Origin: Cyanobium sp. PCC 7001
Lineage (GTDB): Bacteria; Cyanobacteriota; Cyanobacteriia; PCC-6307; Cyanobiaceae
Direction: 5' to 3'
Length of the DNA: 64,000 bases
Assembly (NCBI RefSeq): GCF_000155635.1
Contig: NZ_DS990556.1
Location: 672,416-736,415, forward strand
The position numbers and the translations under genes were made by a program. The notes under the pieces are model-generated. The model saw only the letters and a program-made list of their open reading frames with translations. It ran no database searches and had not been told where the DNA came from. Of this stretch, positions 21,402 to 31,237 are shown piece after piece (the first letter of the stretch is position 1; the number at the start of each line of letters is the position of its first letter).

Positions 21402-22874
21402 TCAGCGGCGCCGCAGCAGGCCCGCCAGCCCCTTGCGGCTCGGATCGGCATCCTGACCCTGGGAGAAGCGCTCCACCTCATCGGCCGCCGGCGTGGGCTC
21501 CTTCACGCCGCACACGTCGCGGTACATGGCGTCATAGGCAAGAGCCGAGCGCGCCCAGCTGAAATCCACGGCCATGCCGCGCCGCTGCAGCTCCTCCCAG
21601 CTGGCCTGGTGGCGGTAGGCCTCCCAGGAGCGCACGATCGCGGTGTAGAAGTCGATCGGCTCGAACCGATCGAAGCCATAACCCGTGCCGGTGCCGGCCA
21701 GGGGGTCGTTGGGCGGCACGGTGTCCACCAGGCCGCCCACGCGCCGCACCACCGGCACGGAGCCGTAGCGCATCGCCAGCATCTGGCTGATCCCGCAGGG
21801 CTCGAATCGGCTCGGCATCAGGAAGGCGTCGCTGCCGCCGTAGATCAGGCGGGAGAGGGCGTCGTCGTAGGTGAGGAACACGGCGAAGCGGCCAGGATGG
21901 CGGGCCGCCATCTGCCAGAGCCCGGATTCGAAGGCCCGGTCCCCGGTGCCCAGCACCACGATCTGGCTGTCGGTGTAGGCCAGCACCCGATCGGCCACCT
22001 GCAGGAGCAGGTCCACTCCCTTCTGGTCCACGAGCCGGCTCACCAGACCCATCAGGTAGGTGCGGGGGCTCACCGTGAGCCCGAAGCGTTCCTGCAGGGC
22101 CTGCTTGTTGCGGGCCCGCGGCGCCAGATCGCCGGCGTCGAAGCAGGCCGGCAGGGTGGAATCGGTGGCGGGGTTCCAGTCCTCGGTGTCGATGCCGTTC
22201 AGGATGCCCCGCAGCTTGCCGCTGATGTAATTCAGCAGCCCATCCAGCTGTTCGCCGTACTGGGGGGTGCGGATCTCCATCGCGTAGGTGGGCGACACGG
22301 CATTCACCCGGTCGGCGTAGAGCAGGGCCGCCGCCATGGTGTGATCGCCCTGCATGTACCAGGGGCACCAGGTCATCCGGTCGAGCTTCCAGCGCCAGGG
22401 CCCCTGGTACTTGAGGTTGTGGATGGTGAACACCGTGCTGATCTCGGGGTCCTGGTGCATCCACACCGGCAGCATGCCGGTGTGCCAGTCGTGGCAGTGC
22501 AGCACCTGCGGCTTCCAGTGATGCCAGCAGAACTCCGCCGTGGCGGAGGCGAAGAAGGTGAAGCGCCAGTCCTCGTCGTCGCCGCCGTAGATGCGCTCGG
22601 CATCGAACACCGGATGACCCACCAGGAAGAGGGGCAGCCCGTTGGTGGGATGACGTGTCTCGAACACGGCGAAGTCGTTGCCCATGGTGTGGCCGCGCCA
22701 CACTGGTTCGGAGGGAATGGGCAGCCGTGACCAGAGCCGGCCGTAGCCGGGCATCATGATGCGCACGTCGTGGCCGAGCTGGGCCAGAGCGGGGGGCAGG
22801 GATCCCACCACGTCACCCATGCCTCCCACCTTGATCAGGGGGGCGCACTCCGCGGCTGCAAACAAAACCCGCAT
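21402..22874 (-). CDS. glgA: Glycogen (starch) synthase, GT5
   Basis: 490-residue glucosyltransferase that extends alpha-1,4-glucan from ADP-glucose. The ADP-glucose-binding [13 protein letters not shown] motif is at residues 15-27. The C-terminal half has [13 protein letters not shown] and [15 protein letters not shown], whose Glu is catalytic in GT5 enzymes. ATG at 22874 gives the usual [12 protein letters not shown] start. The branching enzyme glgB is also in this window, but 40 kb away. It lies in the minus-strand run menD-menB-L,D-transpeptidase-glgA. Confidence 0.96.
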   Translation of the reverse strand: MRVLFAAAECAPLIKVGGMGDVVGSLPPALAQLGHDVRIMMPGYGRLWSRLPIPSEPVWRGHTMGNDFAVFETRHPTNGLPLFLVGHPVFDAERIYGGDDEDWRFTFFASATAEFCWHHWKPQVLHCHDWHTGMLPVWMHQDPEISTVFTIHNLKYQGPWRWKLDRMTWCPWYMQGDHTMAAALLYADRVNAVSPTYAMEIRTPQYGEQLDGLLNYISGKLRGILNGIDTEDWNPATDSTLPACFDAGDLAPRARNKQALQERFGLTVSPRTYLMGLVSRLVDQKGVDLLLQVADRVLAYTDSQIVVLGTGDRAFESGLWQMAARHPGRFAVFLTYDDALSRLIYGGSDAFLMPSRFEPCGISQMLAMRYGSVPVVRRVGGLVDTVPPNDPLAGTGTGYGFDRFEPIDFYTAIVRSWEAYRHQASWEELQRRGMAVDFSWARSALAYDAMYRDVCGVKEPTPAADEVERFSQGQDADPSRKGLAGLLRRR

Positions 22875-22917
22875 GCTGTCCGGCCCGAGGTGGGCGCAAC
22901 TGTAAAGGCGGTGTCTG

Positions 22918-23457
22918 CTACGGCAGAACGGTGACCGGGGTGCCGATCCGCACCAGCTCGAACAGTTCCCGGGCGTGCTCATCGAAGAGGCGGACGCACC
23001 CGTGGGACACGGCCTGACCCACACTCTCCCGGTTCGGCGTGCCGTGGAAGCCGGCGCTGACGCAGCCCTCCACGACCAGATAGTTGCGGCCGTTGAAGCC
23101 CCGCCGGCCGCGGCAATCGCGGTGGAAGCCGATCCAGCGGCTGCCGAGCGGGTTGCTGGGACCCGGCGGCACCTTCTGCCCCGTGGCCGGATGCTCCCAC
23201 ACCGGATCCCGCACCAGCTCGATCACGGCGAAGCGTCCCACCGGGGTCTCCCAGCCGGGCCGCCCCACGGCCACGGGAAAGCGGCGCAGCTCACGGCCGC
23301 CCTCCAGCACGCGCACGTGGCGCTGACGGCGGTCCAGCACCACCTCCCGGGATCCGGGCACTGCAGGGCCTGCGGTCTGGGCCAGGGCCCCCGCGCCCCC
23401 CAACGGCAGGGCCTGGAGGCTGAGGGCCAGCACCAACCCCGGGAGCGACCGGAGCAC
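22918..23457 (-). CDS. L,D-transpeptidase (YkuD domain), exported
   Basis: 179-residue periplasmic transpeptidase that would form 3-3 peptidoglycan cross-links or attach proteins to the wall. A signal peptide ([23 protein letters not shown]) is followed by the YkuD domain, with [12 protein letters not shown] and the catalytic [16 protein letters not shown] (His and Cys present). GTG at 23457 gives the best signal peptide; the upstream frame is not family-like. It lies 43 bases before glgA. Confidence 0.9.
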   Translation of the reverse strand: MLRSLPGLVLALSLQALPLGGAGALAQTAGPAVPGSREVVLDRRQRHVRVLEGGRELRRFPVAVGRPGWETPVGRFAVIELVRDPVWEHPATGQKVPPGPSNPLGSRWIGFHRDCRGRRGFNGRNYLVVEGCVSAGFHGTPNRESVGQAVSHGCVRLFDEHARELFELVRIGTPVTVLP

Positions 23458-23530
23458 GGAGCGGACCTCGGGGCTCGGGAACGGAGAGGGCGCCACTGGA
23501 ATCGAAGGGTGGTCCGGGCCTTGCAGAGGC

Positions 23531-24376
23531 TCAAGGTAACCAGGGGGCGTCGGAGAAGTCGGGCTGGCGCTTGGCCAGGAAGGCATCGCGCCCCTCCTGC
23601 CCCTCGGCCGTGCGGTAGAAGAGGTGGGTGGCCTGGCCCGCCAGCTCCTGGATTCCCGCCAGGCCATCGGTCTCGGCATTGAACGCCGCCTTCAGGCAGC
23701 GGATCGCGGTAGGGCTGTGCTGCAGCACCTCCCGGGCCCAGCGCACACCCTCCTCCTGCAGGGCCTCGAGCGGCACCACGGCGTTGACCAGGCCCATGGC
23801 CAGCGCCTCGTGGGCGTCGTACTGCCGGCACAGGAACCAGATCTCCCGCGCCTTGCGCTGCCCCACCACGCGGGCCAGGTAACCCGCGCCGAAGCCGCCG
23901 TCGAAGCTGCCCACCCGCGGGCCGGTCTGGCCGAAGCGGGCGTTCTCCGCCGCGATCGAGAGGTCGCAGAGCAGGTGCAGCACCTGGCCGCCGCCGATGG
24001 CGTAGCCCGCCACCAGGGCGATCACCACCTTGGGCAGGCTGCGGATCAGCCGCTGCAGGTCGAGCACGTTGAGCCGGGGCAGGCCATCGTCACCCACATA
24101 GCCCCCGTCCCCCCGCACGCTCTGATCCCCACCGGCGCAGAAGGCCCAGCCACCATCGGCCGCCGGACCGGCACCGGTGAACAGCACCACCCCCACCCGG
24201 GGATTGTCCCGGACCCGGGCGAAGGCGTCACACAGCTCCTGCACGGTGCGGGGCCGGAAGGCGTTGCGCTTGTGGGGCCGGTTGATTGTGATGCGGGCGA
24301 TCCCCTCCTCGCAGAGCTCGAAGCGGATGTCCTCGTAGTTGCCGGCCTCGCGCCAGTGGACAGGGTCGGCGGTCAT
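23531..24376 (-). CDS. menB: 1,4-dihydroxy-2-naphthoyl-CoA synthase
   Basis: 281-residue crotonase-family enzyme that closes the naphthoate ring in phylloquinone synthesis, the photosystem I electron carrier in cyanobacteria. Motifs are [12 protein letters not shown], the oxyanion-hole region [31 protein letters not shown] and [21 protein letters not shown], all typical of MenB. It shares ATGA with the end of menD, so the two are translationally coupled. Confidence 0.97.
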   Translation of the reverse strand: MTADPVHWREAGNYEDIRFELCEEGIARITINRPHKRNAFRPRTVQELCDAFARVRDNPRVGVVLFTGAGPAADGGWAFCAGGDQSVRGDGGYVGDDGLPRLNVLDLQRLIRSLPKVVIALVAGYAIGGGQVLHLLCDLSIAAENARFGQTGPRVGSFDGGFGAGYLARVVGQRKAREIWFLCRQYDAHEALAMGLVNAVVPLEALQEEGVRWAREVLQHSPTAIRCLKAAFNAETDGLAGIQELAGQATHLFYRTAEGQEGRDAFLAKRQPDFSDAPWLP

Positions 24377-26130
24377 GAACGCGGCGCCAGGGCGGTGGCC
24401 ATTCTGCGCAGATCGTGACGCCAGGCCGCGTCCCTGCGGCGGTCGGTGGCCAACCGCATCAACGCCATCGGCTGCGCGCGCGCCCAGGCCAGGGCCGCCG
24501 GCAGCTCCGCCGCGATGGCCACGCTCCGGGCCGGCACGCCATGGGCGGCCGCCAGCCGCAGGGGATCCACGGCCTGGGGCATGGCAAACAGGCGCTCGAA
24601 GTCCAGCGTTGTCTCGCCATCCGGGCGGATCGCCAGCTGCTCGAAGATGCCGCCGCCGCCGTTGTCGATCAGCACCACGGTGAGCCGCCCCCGCAGGCGC
24701 CGATGCCAGAGCCAGCCGTTGCTGTCATGCAGGAGCGCCAGATCGCCGCTCAGCAGCACCGCCTCGCCCCAGGCCTCCGCCACGCCGCAGGCCAGCGACA
24801 GGGTGCCGTCGATGCCGGAGGCGCCGCGGAAGGAGAACACCGGCCGGGCCGGGGCAGACGCGGGGGTGAAGCTGTCCCAGTCCCGCACGGGTGAACTGTT
24901 GGCGATCACCAGGGGCAGGCCGGCGGGCAGCAGAAGACTGAGCTGGCGGGCAATGGCCGGCTCCCCCCAGGCTGGCGGTGCCAGGGCCTCGCCCAGGTGT
25001 GCCTGCACCGTGGTTTCGAGACGGCACCAACGGTCGGCCAGGGCCAGGCTGGCCGCAGCGGGGCTTCCTTCCCGCGCCGCCGTCGGCAGCTGCTGCCACC
25101 AGCGGGCCAGTCCCCCGGGCCACTGGGGGCAGTCCATGGCCAGGGCATCGAGGCAGCGGGGCTCGGCTTCGCTGATCAGCAGCTGGCGACCGGCGCAGCC
25201 GCGCAGCAGCTCCTGCAGCCGGCGGCTGGCCGACAGAGGACCGAGCCGCAGCACCTGCGGGGCCAGCAACCCAGCGGCGGCAGGCTGCTGGCACAGATCC
25301 GCACAGCCCACCAGGACAAGCCCGGCTTCCCCCCGCAACCCACTGAGTCCATCGGCGAGCACCGGCCAGCCGGTGCGTTGCTGCCAGAGCCGCAGGGCCT
25401 CACAGAAGGCAGGCCACCCCTGCGGAAGGCCGCGCCATGGCCCGGCCACCACCAGGCCAGGGGCATCAGGATCCAGTCCCCCCAGGCCGATGCCCGGCAG
25501 CGCGGAGCTGGCAGCCGCCGCCGGATTGGACGGGGCCTCGACCGTGACGTCAGAGAGCTTGAGGCCCCGGAGCGTGGCGGCATCGGCATGGAGCGGCTCC
25601 TCGATGGGCAGGTTCACGTGCACCGGGCCGGGGGGCTGCTGGGTCGTGGCGGCCATGGCCCGGGCCGCCAGCTGCTCCAGGGCCTGGGGAGCCATCAGCG
25701 CCAGGCCGTCCCCATCACCGCGGAGCAGATCCCGCACGTTGGAGGCCAGGAAGTCCTGCTGATTCACGGTCTGGTTGGCGCCACAGCCCTGGAGGCGCCG
25801 GGGGCGGTCCGCCGTGATCAGCAGCAGGGGGATGGTGCCGAAATCCGCCTCCACCACGGCGGGAAGCAGGTTGGCCACCGCCGTGCCTGAGGTGGTGATC
25901 ACGGCGGCGGCCCGTCCCGCCGCGCGCGACCAGCCCAGGGCGAAGAAGGCCGCCGAACGCTCGTCCACGGCGGTGTGCAGCTGCAGCTGTTCCCCCTCCA
26001 CCAGAGCGGCCGCAACGGCCAGCGGAGCGGAGCGGCTGCCGGGGCAGAGCACCACGAGCCCCAGCCCCTGCCGCACCAGGGCCTGGAGCAGCAGCAGGGC
26101 AGCTTCGAGATTGCGGCGGGCCAGATCCAA
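24373..26130 (-). CDS. menD: SEPHCHC synthase (menaquinone/phylloquinone biosynthesis)
   Basis: 585-residue thiamine-diphosphate enzyme that adds succinic semialdehyde to isochorismate. The N-terminal domain has [17 protein letters not shown], the catalytic Glu in [12 protein letters not shown], and [17 protein letters not shown]. The C-terminal domain has the ThDP-binding stretch [16 protein letters not shown] and [11 protein letters not shown]. The start appears to be TTG at 26130, 41 bases from the divergent signal peptidase gene. The stop overlaps the menB start (ATGA). Confidence 0.96.
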   Translation of the reverse strand: MDLARRNLEAALLLLQALVRQGLGLVVLCPGSRSAPLAVAAALVEGEQLQLHTAVDERSAAFFALGWSRAAGRAAAVITTSGTAVANLLPAVVEADFGTIPLLLITADRPRRLQGCGANQTVNQQDFLASNVRDLLRGDGDGLALMAPQALEQLAARAMAATTQQPPGPVHVNLPIEEPLHADAATLRGLKLSDVTVEAPSNPAAAASSALPGIGLGGLDPDAPGLVVAGPWRGLPQGWPAFCEALRLWQQRTGWPVLADGLSGLRGEAGLVLVGCADLCQQPAAAGLLAPQVLRLGPLSASRRLQELLRGCAGRQLLISEAEPRCLDALAMDCPQWPGGLARWWQQLPTAAREGSPAAASLALADRWCRLETTVQAHLGEALAPPAWGEPAIARQLSLLLPAGLPLVIANSSPVRDWDSFTPASAPARPVFSFRGASGIDGTLSLACGVAEAWGEAVLLSGDLALLHDSNGWLWHRRLRGRLTVVLIDNGGGGIFEQLAIRPDGETTLDFERLFAMPQAVDPLRLAAAHGVPARSVAIAAELPAALAWARAQPMALMRLATDRRRDAAWRHDLRRMATALAPRS

Positions 26131-26171
26131 CCCAGGACCTGCAGGATGGGGCGTCCATCCTCCCTGTCGCC

Positions 26172-26768
26172 TTGTCCTCCCCGAGCCCCTCGCCGCTGCA
26201 GGGCCTGCGGCGCCAGCTGCTGCCGGTGCTGGCCTGGGTGGCGGTGGCCCTGCTGCTGCGCTGGGCGGTGCTGGAACCCCGCTGGATTCCTTCCGGTTCC
26301 ATGCTCCCCACCCTGCAGCTGCAGGATCGGGTGCTGGTGGAAAAGGTGCGCACCCGTCTGCACCGCCCTCTGCCAGTGGGCACGGTGGTGGTGTTCCACC
26401 CGCCGCCGGTGTTGCAGGCGGCGGGTTACCGGGCCGATGCCGCCCTGATCAAACGGGTGGTGGCCGTCGCTGGTGATCAGGTGGAGGTGCGTCAGGGGCG
26501 GCTGTGGCGCAACGGCTCCGCCGTGGCGGACGACTGGGCAGCCGAGCCGATGGCCTATGCGCTGGCACCCGTGACCGTGCCAGCGGGCCACCTGCTGGTG
26601 CTGGGGGACAACCGCAATGCCAGTCTCGATTCCCACCTCTGGGGCCCACTGCCGGAGGAGCAGCTGATCGGCAGCGCCGTCTGGCGCTACTGGCCGCTGC
26701 GACGCTTCGGAGCCATTCGGTTCTCCCCCACGGCAACCGAACCGGTGCCACCGCGACAGCTGGGTTAA
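26172..26768 (+). CDS. lepB: Signal peptidase I
   Basis: 198-residue membrane protease that cleaves signal peptides on the outer side of the membrane. One N-terminal membrane segment (LPVLAWVAVALLLRWAVL) is followed by box B with the catalytic Ser in IPSGSMLPTL, the catalytic Lys in ALIKRVVAVAGD, and the late boxes VLGDNRNASLDSHLWGPL. The start is TTG at 26172; no ATG or GTG lies in frame before the membrane segment. It is divergent from menD and close to the DUF760 gene. Confidence 0.94.
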   Translation: MSSPSPSPLQGLRRQLLPVLAWVAVALLLRWAVLEPRWIPSGSMLPTLQLQDRVLVEKVRTRLHRPLPVGTVVVFHPPPVLQAAGYRADAALIKRVVAVAGDQVEVRQGRLWRNGSAVADDWAAEPMAYALAPVTVPAGHLLVLGDNRNASLDSHLWGPLPEEQLIGSAVWRYWPLRRFGAIRFSPTATEPVPPRQLG

Positions 26769-26798
26769 GGTTTGCTGGTGACGCGGAGCACACCGGAA

Positions 26799-27161
26799 AT
26801 GTTCAACCCGGAGTTCCTGACGACAGACAACGAGGCCATCAGCGGCAATTCGCTGATCCAATATCTGCAGGAACAATCTCCGGATGTGTTGCAGCGGGTG
26901 GCCCGCTCGGCCAGCGGCGACATCCAGGACATCATTCGCCACAACGTGCAGGGTCTGCTCGGCATGCTTCCGGCCGAGCACTTCGAGGTGAAGATCCAGA
27001 CCAATCGCGAGAATCTGGCCGGCCTGCTCGCCTCCGCGATGATGACGGGCTATTTCCTGCGGCAGATGGAGCAGCGCATGGAGCTGGAGACCAGCCTGCT
27101 CGGTCGGGATGGGGCCGAGGATTCCGGCGATGACGCCGATCCCGGCGAACTCCAGCTCTGA
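26799..27161 (+). CDS. DUF760 family protein
   Basis: 120 residues from ATG at 26799. The signature of this cyanobacterial and plastid family is clear: SLIQYLQEQSPDVLQRVARS, then DIIRHNVQGLLGMLPAEHF, then LAGLLASAMMTGYFLRQMEQ. It is an all-helical soluble protein with an acidic tail. The biochemical function of the family is not established. It starts 30 bases after lepB. Codon use is less GC-extreme than its neighbours (for example AAT, ATT), as expected for a conserved, expressed gene. Confidence 0.88.
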   Translation: MFNPEFLTTDNEAISGNSLIQYLQEQSPDVLQRVARSASGDIQDIIRHNVQGLLGMLPAEHFEVKIQTNRENLAGLLASAMMTGYFLRQMEQRMELETSLLGRDGAEDSGDDADPGELQL

Positions 27162-27187
27162 GCCGGCCCAGGCTGAACTGCTTGCAT

Positions 27188-27204
27188 CCCGGCCACGTGC
27201 CGGG
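27188..27204. terminator. Hairpin between convergent DUF760 and DUF4336 genes
   Basis: CCCGGC (27188-27193) and GCCGGG (27199-27204) form a perfect 6-base stem with a 5-base loop. It sits between two convergent stops and could end or protect both transcripts. No T-tract follows on either strand, so it is not a classic intrinsic terminator. Confidence 0.4.
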
Positions 27205-27239
27205 TCAGGGTTGATGGGTCAGGCGTGATGGGTCAGGGC
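27202..27239. repeat. Tandem 14-base repeat at the end of the DUF4336 gene
   Basis: GGGTCAGGGTTGAT (27202-27215), GGGTCAGGCGTGAT (27216-27229) and a partial third unit GGGTCAGGGC (27230-27239). The DUF4336 stop codon (27233-27235 on the minus strand) lies inside the third unit. The units differ at only two positions, so the duplication looks recent or is maintained. Confidence 0.7.
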
Positions 27240-28423
27240 TCGTGTCCGGCAGCCGGACGCATCGGAGGGGTTTCCGGAACCACACCCCAGGCCAACAGTC
27301 GGCGGTCGAGCTCGGCCAGGAAGCGCCAGCTGCCGCCATCAGGAGCCCACGGCCGGCCTTCCAGCTCCTCGGCCAGGGCCTTGAGGGCCAGTGCATCACA
27401 GACCACCGGAGCCTCGTAGTGGGCGGGAACCAGCTGGCGGATCCGCTCCAGCGCGGCCAGGCGCCGCAGCCAGGCCAGCAGGGCATCACGGCAACGGGGA
27501 AACACCAGCCGCTCCAGCAATGGGGCCACCTGCATTCTCAGAGGTCCGGCCGGTACGAGGGCCTGGAACTCCTCCTGCCAGCAAGGCGACCAGCGGAAGG
27601 GGTAGAGGCCGAAGTAACTGCGGGGCCGCCGCAGGCCGGGGGCCATCGCCTGGCCCAGTTGTTCCCGCAGAGCCGGCACCTGCAGCTGCGCCGGCCTCAG
27701 GTAGGAGGCGAAGAGCACCAGCCGTTGCCAGCCGCGCCGGCGCCGCTCCGGCGTGTCCACGAGGGGTTCATCGCCGCGGTCACGGGCATGGAACAGCAGT
27801 GGGGTGGGGTCGGCATCGAACAGGGGAGGGGGCTCCGCCCCGATCGCCACCAGGGCATCGGTGACCAGCAACGTGCCACTGGCCCTGTGGAGGCAGGCCA
27901 CTTCCATGAAGGTGCCCAACCCCAGGTTCAAGGGCCCGAGGGGCTCCCAGTGGAGCTGATCGGTGTGGGGCAGGCCCTGTTCGAACAGCGTGCGGGTGCG
28001 GCTGGGGGGCACTCCCAGCCAGGCCAGGGGCATCCGCATCGGGAAACTCCACTGGCGCGGGCTCACCCACACCTCGGCCTTGGGGAAGGCCCTGGCCAGG
28101 GCCGGCAGAGGCAGCTTGTGCTCCAGCCCCGAACTGGTGGGCAGCACGATGGTGCACACCGGGCCATGGCGCTGCTCCAGGCGTTCCAGCTGGCGGCGCA
28201 GCTCGCGCGTGGGCGGCAGCGGCGCGTAGAGCAGCAGACCCTCCTGCAGACGCACCACCGTCATCCGGATCGGCACGGCCACATAGAGCAGTCCCTGCAG
28301 TTGCTCGAAGCTCCACACCTGGCCGGGGATCAGTTCCCGCACCAGGGTGCGCCTGCGGCCATAGGGATACAGGGGCAGCAGCGGCCACCAGGGCCAGCGT
28401 TGCTCGGCGGCCGGAGCACTCAC
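27233..28423 (-). CDS. DUF4336 family protein in the manganese transporter operon
   Basis: 396 residues from GTG at 28423, which shares GTGA with the stop of mntB. It resembles cyanobacterial DUF4336 proteins: PYGRRRTLVRELIPGQVWSF near the start, VPIRMTVVRLQEGLLLYAP, IVLPTSSGLEHKLPLPALA, and TFMEVACLHRASGTLLVTDA. From memory the family is thought to adopt a metallo-beta-lactamase-like fold; the H and D residues in the stretches above would be candidate ligands, which I cannot verify. It is the fourth and last gene of the mnt operon. Its C-terminus runs into a tandem repeat. Confidence 0.8.
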   Translation of the reverse strand: MSAPAAEQRWPWWPLLPLYPYGRRRTLVRELIPGQVWSFEQLQGLLYVAVPIRMTVVRLQEGLLLYAPLPPTRELRRQLERLEQRHGPVCTIVLPTSSGLEHKLPLPALARAFPKAEVWVSPRQWSFPMRMPLAWLGVPPSRTRTLFEQGLPHTDQLHWEPLGPLNLGLGTFMEVACLHRASGTLLVTDALVAIGAEPPPLFDADPTPLLFHARDRGDEPLVDTPERRRRGWQRLVLFASYLRPAQLQVPALREQLGQAMAPGLRRPRSYFGLYPFRWSPCWQEEFQALVPAGPLRMQVAPLLERLVFPRCRDALLAWLRRLAALERIRQLVPAHYEAPVVCDALALKALAEELEGRPWAPDGGSWRFLAELDRRLLAWGVVPETPPMRPAAGHEP

Positions 28424-29280
28424 GGGCGGTGGTGGTGGAGGATCCCGTAACGGGGCGCAAAGACGAAGGCCAGAAGGAACAGCAGGGTCTGCACCAAGAC
28501 GATGCAGCCGGCGGTGGAGCTGTCGCTCCAGTAGCTCACATACACCCCAATCACACTGGACACCACGCTGCTGGCCACGGCCAGGAGGGTCATGCGATCG
28601 AACCGGTCGGTGAGCAGGTAGGCGGTGGCGCCGGGTGTGACCAGCATCGCCACCACGAGGATGATGCCGACGGTCTGGAGGCCGGCCACGGCCGCCAGGG
28701 AGAGCACCGACAGCAGCAGGTAGTGCAGCAGGCCGGTGTTGATGCCGATCGATCGGGCGTGGGTGGGATCGAAGCAGAAGAGCATCAGGTCGCGCCGCAG
28801 CACCAGCAGCACCAGCAGCACCAGGCTGGAGATCACCAGCGTCTGCAGGATGTCTCCGGCGGAGATGCCGAGCACGTTGCCGAACAGGATATGGGTGAGG
28901 TCGATGTTGCTGCGGATCTTCGACACCAGCACCAGCCCCAGGGCGAAGAAGCCCGTGAACACCAGCCCGATCACCGTGTCCTCCTTCACTCGGGATTTCT
29001 GTTTCACGAAGCCGATCAGGGCCACCGAACCCACCCCGAACACAAAGGCCCCCACCGCGAACGGCAGACCCAGGGCGTAGGCCAGCACCACGCCGGGCAT
29101 CACCGCGTGGGACACCGCATCCCCCATCAGGGCCCAGCCCTTGAGGGTCATGTAGCAGGAGAGCAGGCCACACACCCCACCCACCAGAGCACTGACCAGC
29201 AGGGCCCGCACCATGAAGCCCTGGCTGATGGGCTCCAGCAGCCAGGTGAGCAGCGATGGGGTGGTGAGCAGCAGGCTCAT
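28420..29280 (-). CDS. mntB: Manganese ABC transporter, permease
   Basis: 286-residue ABC-3 family permease with eight or nine membrane segments. The family stretches GDAVSHAVMPGVVLAYALGLP and VGIILVVAMLVTPGATAYLL are present. With MntA and MntC it forms the high-affinity Mn2+ importer in the cytoplasmic membrane. Both ends overlap neighbours by four bases (ATGA with mntA, GTGA with the DUF4336 gene). The metal is inferred from the solute-binding protein. Confidence 0.92.
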   Translation of the reverse strand: MSLLLTTPSLLTWLLEPISQGFMVRALLVSALVGGVCGLLSCYMTLKGWALMGDAVSHAVMPGVVLAYALGLPFAVGAFVFGVGSVALIGFVKQKSRVKEDTVIGLVFTGFFALGLVLVSKIRSNIDLTHILFGNVLGISAGDILQTLVISSLVLLVLLVLRRDLMLFCFDPTHARSIGINTGLLHYLLLSVLSLAAVAGLQTVGIILVVAMLVTPGATAYLLTDRFDRMTLLAVASSVVSSVIGVYVSYWSDSSTAGCIVLVQTLLFLLAFVFAPRYGILHHHRP

Positions 29281-30071
29281 CGTTCGTTGTCGGGCAGGGG
29301 AGCGGGCCCGGTGATCAGATTGGGCGGCAGGCCCCCGAAGGTGAGCGCCAGGTTCTCCGGCGTGAACACCTCCGAGGTCTCGCCGTAGGCGAGCACCGTC
29401 TTGTTGATCAGCACCACCCGGTCGCAGAAGTCGCGCACGTGGCTCAGATCATGGGTGGAAATCAGGATCGAGCGGCCCTCGTCGCGGAACTGGAAAAAGA
29501 GCTCCGCCATCAGCCGCTCGGTGCGCACGTCCACGCCGTTGAAGGGCTCATCCAGCAGCAGCACCGAGGCCCCCTGGGCGATCGCCCGGGCCAGGAACGC
29601 CCGCTTGCGCTGGCCGCCGGAGAGGGCACCGATGGGGCGGTGGCGCAGCTCCAGCAGATCCACCCGCTCCAGCGCATGCCGCACGGCGGCCCGGTCGGAG
29701 GCACCAGGGATCCGCAGCAGGTTCATGGAGCCGTAGCGACCCATCATCACCACGTCCCACACGCTGACGGGGAACGAGCAATCCACGCTCTCGTTCTGGG
29801 GCACGTAGGCCACCGCCTGCTGCCGCTGGGCTTCCCGCACCGACACGCCGTTGATGCGGATGTAGCCCCGGGAGGGGCGCAGGAAGCCCATCAGGGTCTT
29901 GAACAGGGTGGTCTTGCCCGCCCCGTTCATCCCCACCAGCCCGCAGATGCAACCTGGCTCCAGGCGGAGGCTGGCGTCGTGGAGCGCCAGGAGGCCGTTG
30001 TAATCCACACAAAGCTGGTCGGCTTCAATCCTCAGAGCCGTTGGGCCCATGGGGGGTCTGGCCTGGCTCAC
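29277..30071 (-). CDS. mntA: Manganese ABC transporter, ATP-binding protein
   Basis: 264-residue ABC ATPase that powers the importer. Walker A is GMNGAGKTT, the Q-loop region is VPQNES, the signature is LSGGQRKRAFLARA, Walker B is VLLLDEPF and the switch His is in ISTHDLSHV. About 20 extra residues lie before the first strand. The gene overlaps mntC and mntB by four bases (ATGA) at each end, so the three are translationally coupled. Confidence 0.93.
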   Translation of the reverse strand: MSQARPPMGPTALRIEADQLCVDYNGLLALHDASLRLEPGCICGLVGMNGAGKTTLFKTLMGFLRPSRGYIRINGVSVREAQRQQAVAYVPQNESVDCSFPVSVWDVVMMGRYGSMNLLRIPGASDRAAVRHALERVDLLELRHRPIGALSGGQRKRAFLARAIAQGASVLLLDEPFNGVDVRTERLMAELFFQFRDEGRSILISTHDLSHVRDFCDRVVLINKTVLAYGETSEVFTPENLALTFGGLPPNLITGPAPLPDNER

Positions 30072-31006
30072 GGCTGGCCTCCCGCTGCCGGAGCTGGGGT
30101 GGCGTTGAGTCCCTTCAGAATCAAGCCCACGTTGTACCGCTGCAGGTCCAGCAGGGTGGAGGCCGGACCGTCGGGGCCCGAGAGCGAATCCACGTAGAAC
30201 GTGCCGCCGAAACGGGCCCCGGTGGCGCGGGCCACTTCCCGCTGGGCCTCGTCACTCACGGTGCTCTCGCAGAAGATCGTCGGCACCTGCCGCTCCTTGA
30301 TCGTGGCGATCAGGCGGGTCATCCGCTGGGGAGTCACCTCGCTCTCGGCATTGACCGGCCAGAGGTAGGCCTCCTTGAGGCCGTAGTCGCGGGCGAGATA
30401 GGTGAAGGCCCCTTCACAACTCACCAGCACCCGCTGGGCCGGCGGAATGGTGGCCAGGGTGGTGCGCAGCTCCTGATCCAGCTGACGCAGGCGGCTCTTG
30501 TAGGCCTCGGCATTGGCCCGGAACACGGGAGCCCCCTTGGGATCGAGCTGGGAGAAGGCCGCGGCGGCCTGGTCCACGTAGTGCATGGCCCGCTGGGGAG
30601 ACATCCAGGCGTGAGGATTGGGCTTGCCGGTGTAGGCATCCTCCTCGATCGGCAGGGGGGTGAGGCCTTCAGTGAGCGTCACGGTGGGCACGTTCCCGGC
30701 GGCGGCGGTGAACTTGCGGGCCCAGAGCTCCAGGCCCAGGCCGTTCTCCAGGATCAGATCGGCCCGGCTGGCCCGCTCAATGTCACTGGGGGTGGGCTGA
30801 TAGCCGTGGATCTCCGCCCCCTGCTTGGTGATGGACTCCACCCGCAACCGGTCTCCCGCCACCTCCCGTGCCAGATCGGCCAGCACCGTGAAGGTGGTGA
30901 GCACCACGGGCCGGCCATCGTCGCCGGCGGGGGTGAGGCCGGACGGACTCCGGGTGCAGGACACGGCCAGCAGGCCCACAAGGGCGGCGGCACAGCCACG
31001 AACCAT
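30068..31006 (-). CDS. mntC: Manganese-binding lipoprotein (ABC solute-binding protein)
   Basis: 312 residues from ATG at 31006; the frame is open to 31057. A lipoprotein signal peptide ends in LLAVSC, so the mature protein is membrane-tethered in the periplasm. The four metal ligands of cluster A-I proteins can be placed: His in AEIHGYQPTPSD, His in NPHAWMSPQ, Glu in SCEGAFTYLARDYGL and Asp in YVDSLSG. Glu at the third place, rather than His, marks Mn2+ binders such as cyanobacterial MntC against zinc-binding ZnuA. First gene of the operon; regulation by a Mn sensor is expected, but I see no clear operator. Confidence 0.92.
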   Translation of the reverse strand: MVRGCAAALVGLLAVSCTRSPSGLTPAGDDGRPVVLTTFTVLADLAREVAGDRLRVESITKQGAEIHGYQPTPSDIERASRADLILENGLGLELWARKFTAAAGNVPTVTLTEGLTPLPIEEDAYTGKPNPHAWMSPQRAMHYVDQAAAAFSQLDPKGAPVFRANAEAYKSRLRQLDQELRTTLATIPPAQRVLVSCEGAFTYLARDYGLKEAYLWPVNAESEVTPQRMTRLIATIKERQVPTIFCESTVSDEAQREVARATGARFGGTFYVDSLSGPDGPASTLLDLQRYNVGLILKGLNATPAPAAGGQP

Positions 31007-31173
31007 GCCCCGCAGCCGGAAGCGGCTGGCGCGGGCAACGGAACAGGGGGCAGGCAAGCCGCACGTCCTCTCAGGTTGTGGGAAACGCTACAGAACGTTG
31101 GCCTCCACCCCGGAGAGCCCTCCGCCACCGACAGGGGCTGAAACAAAGACTGCCCGCCCGTCGTTCGGGCAGC

Positions 31174-31198
31174 AAAAAGCCCCCGCCGCAGCGGGGGC
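31174..31198 (-). terminator. Intrinsic terminator of psbA
   Basis: On the minus strand, downstream of the psbA stop, GCCCCCGC and GCGGGGGC (31179-31198) form an 8-base stem with a 4-base loop, followed directly by five T residues (31174-31178). A second hairpin (CGGGCA/TGCCCG, 31151-31171) follows. This is a textbook rho-independent terminator that separates psbA from mntC 170 bases further on. Confidence 0.85.
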
Positions 31199-31237
31199 CG
31201 TCCGGGGAAGTCCCGGGGGAAGGGCGCGAGAGCGGCC

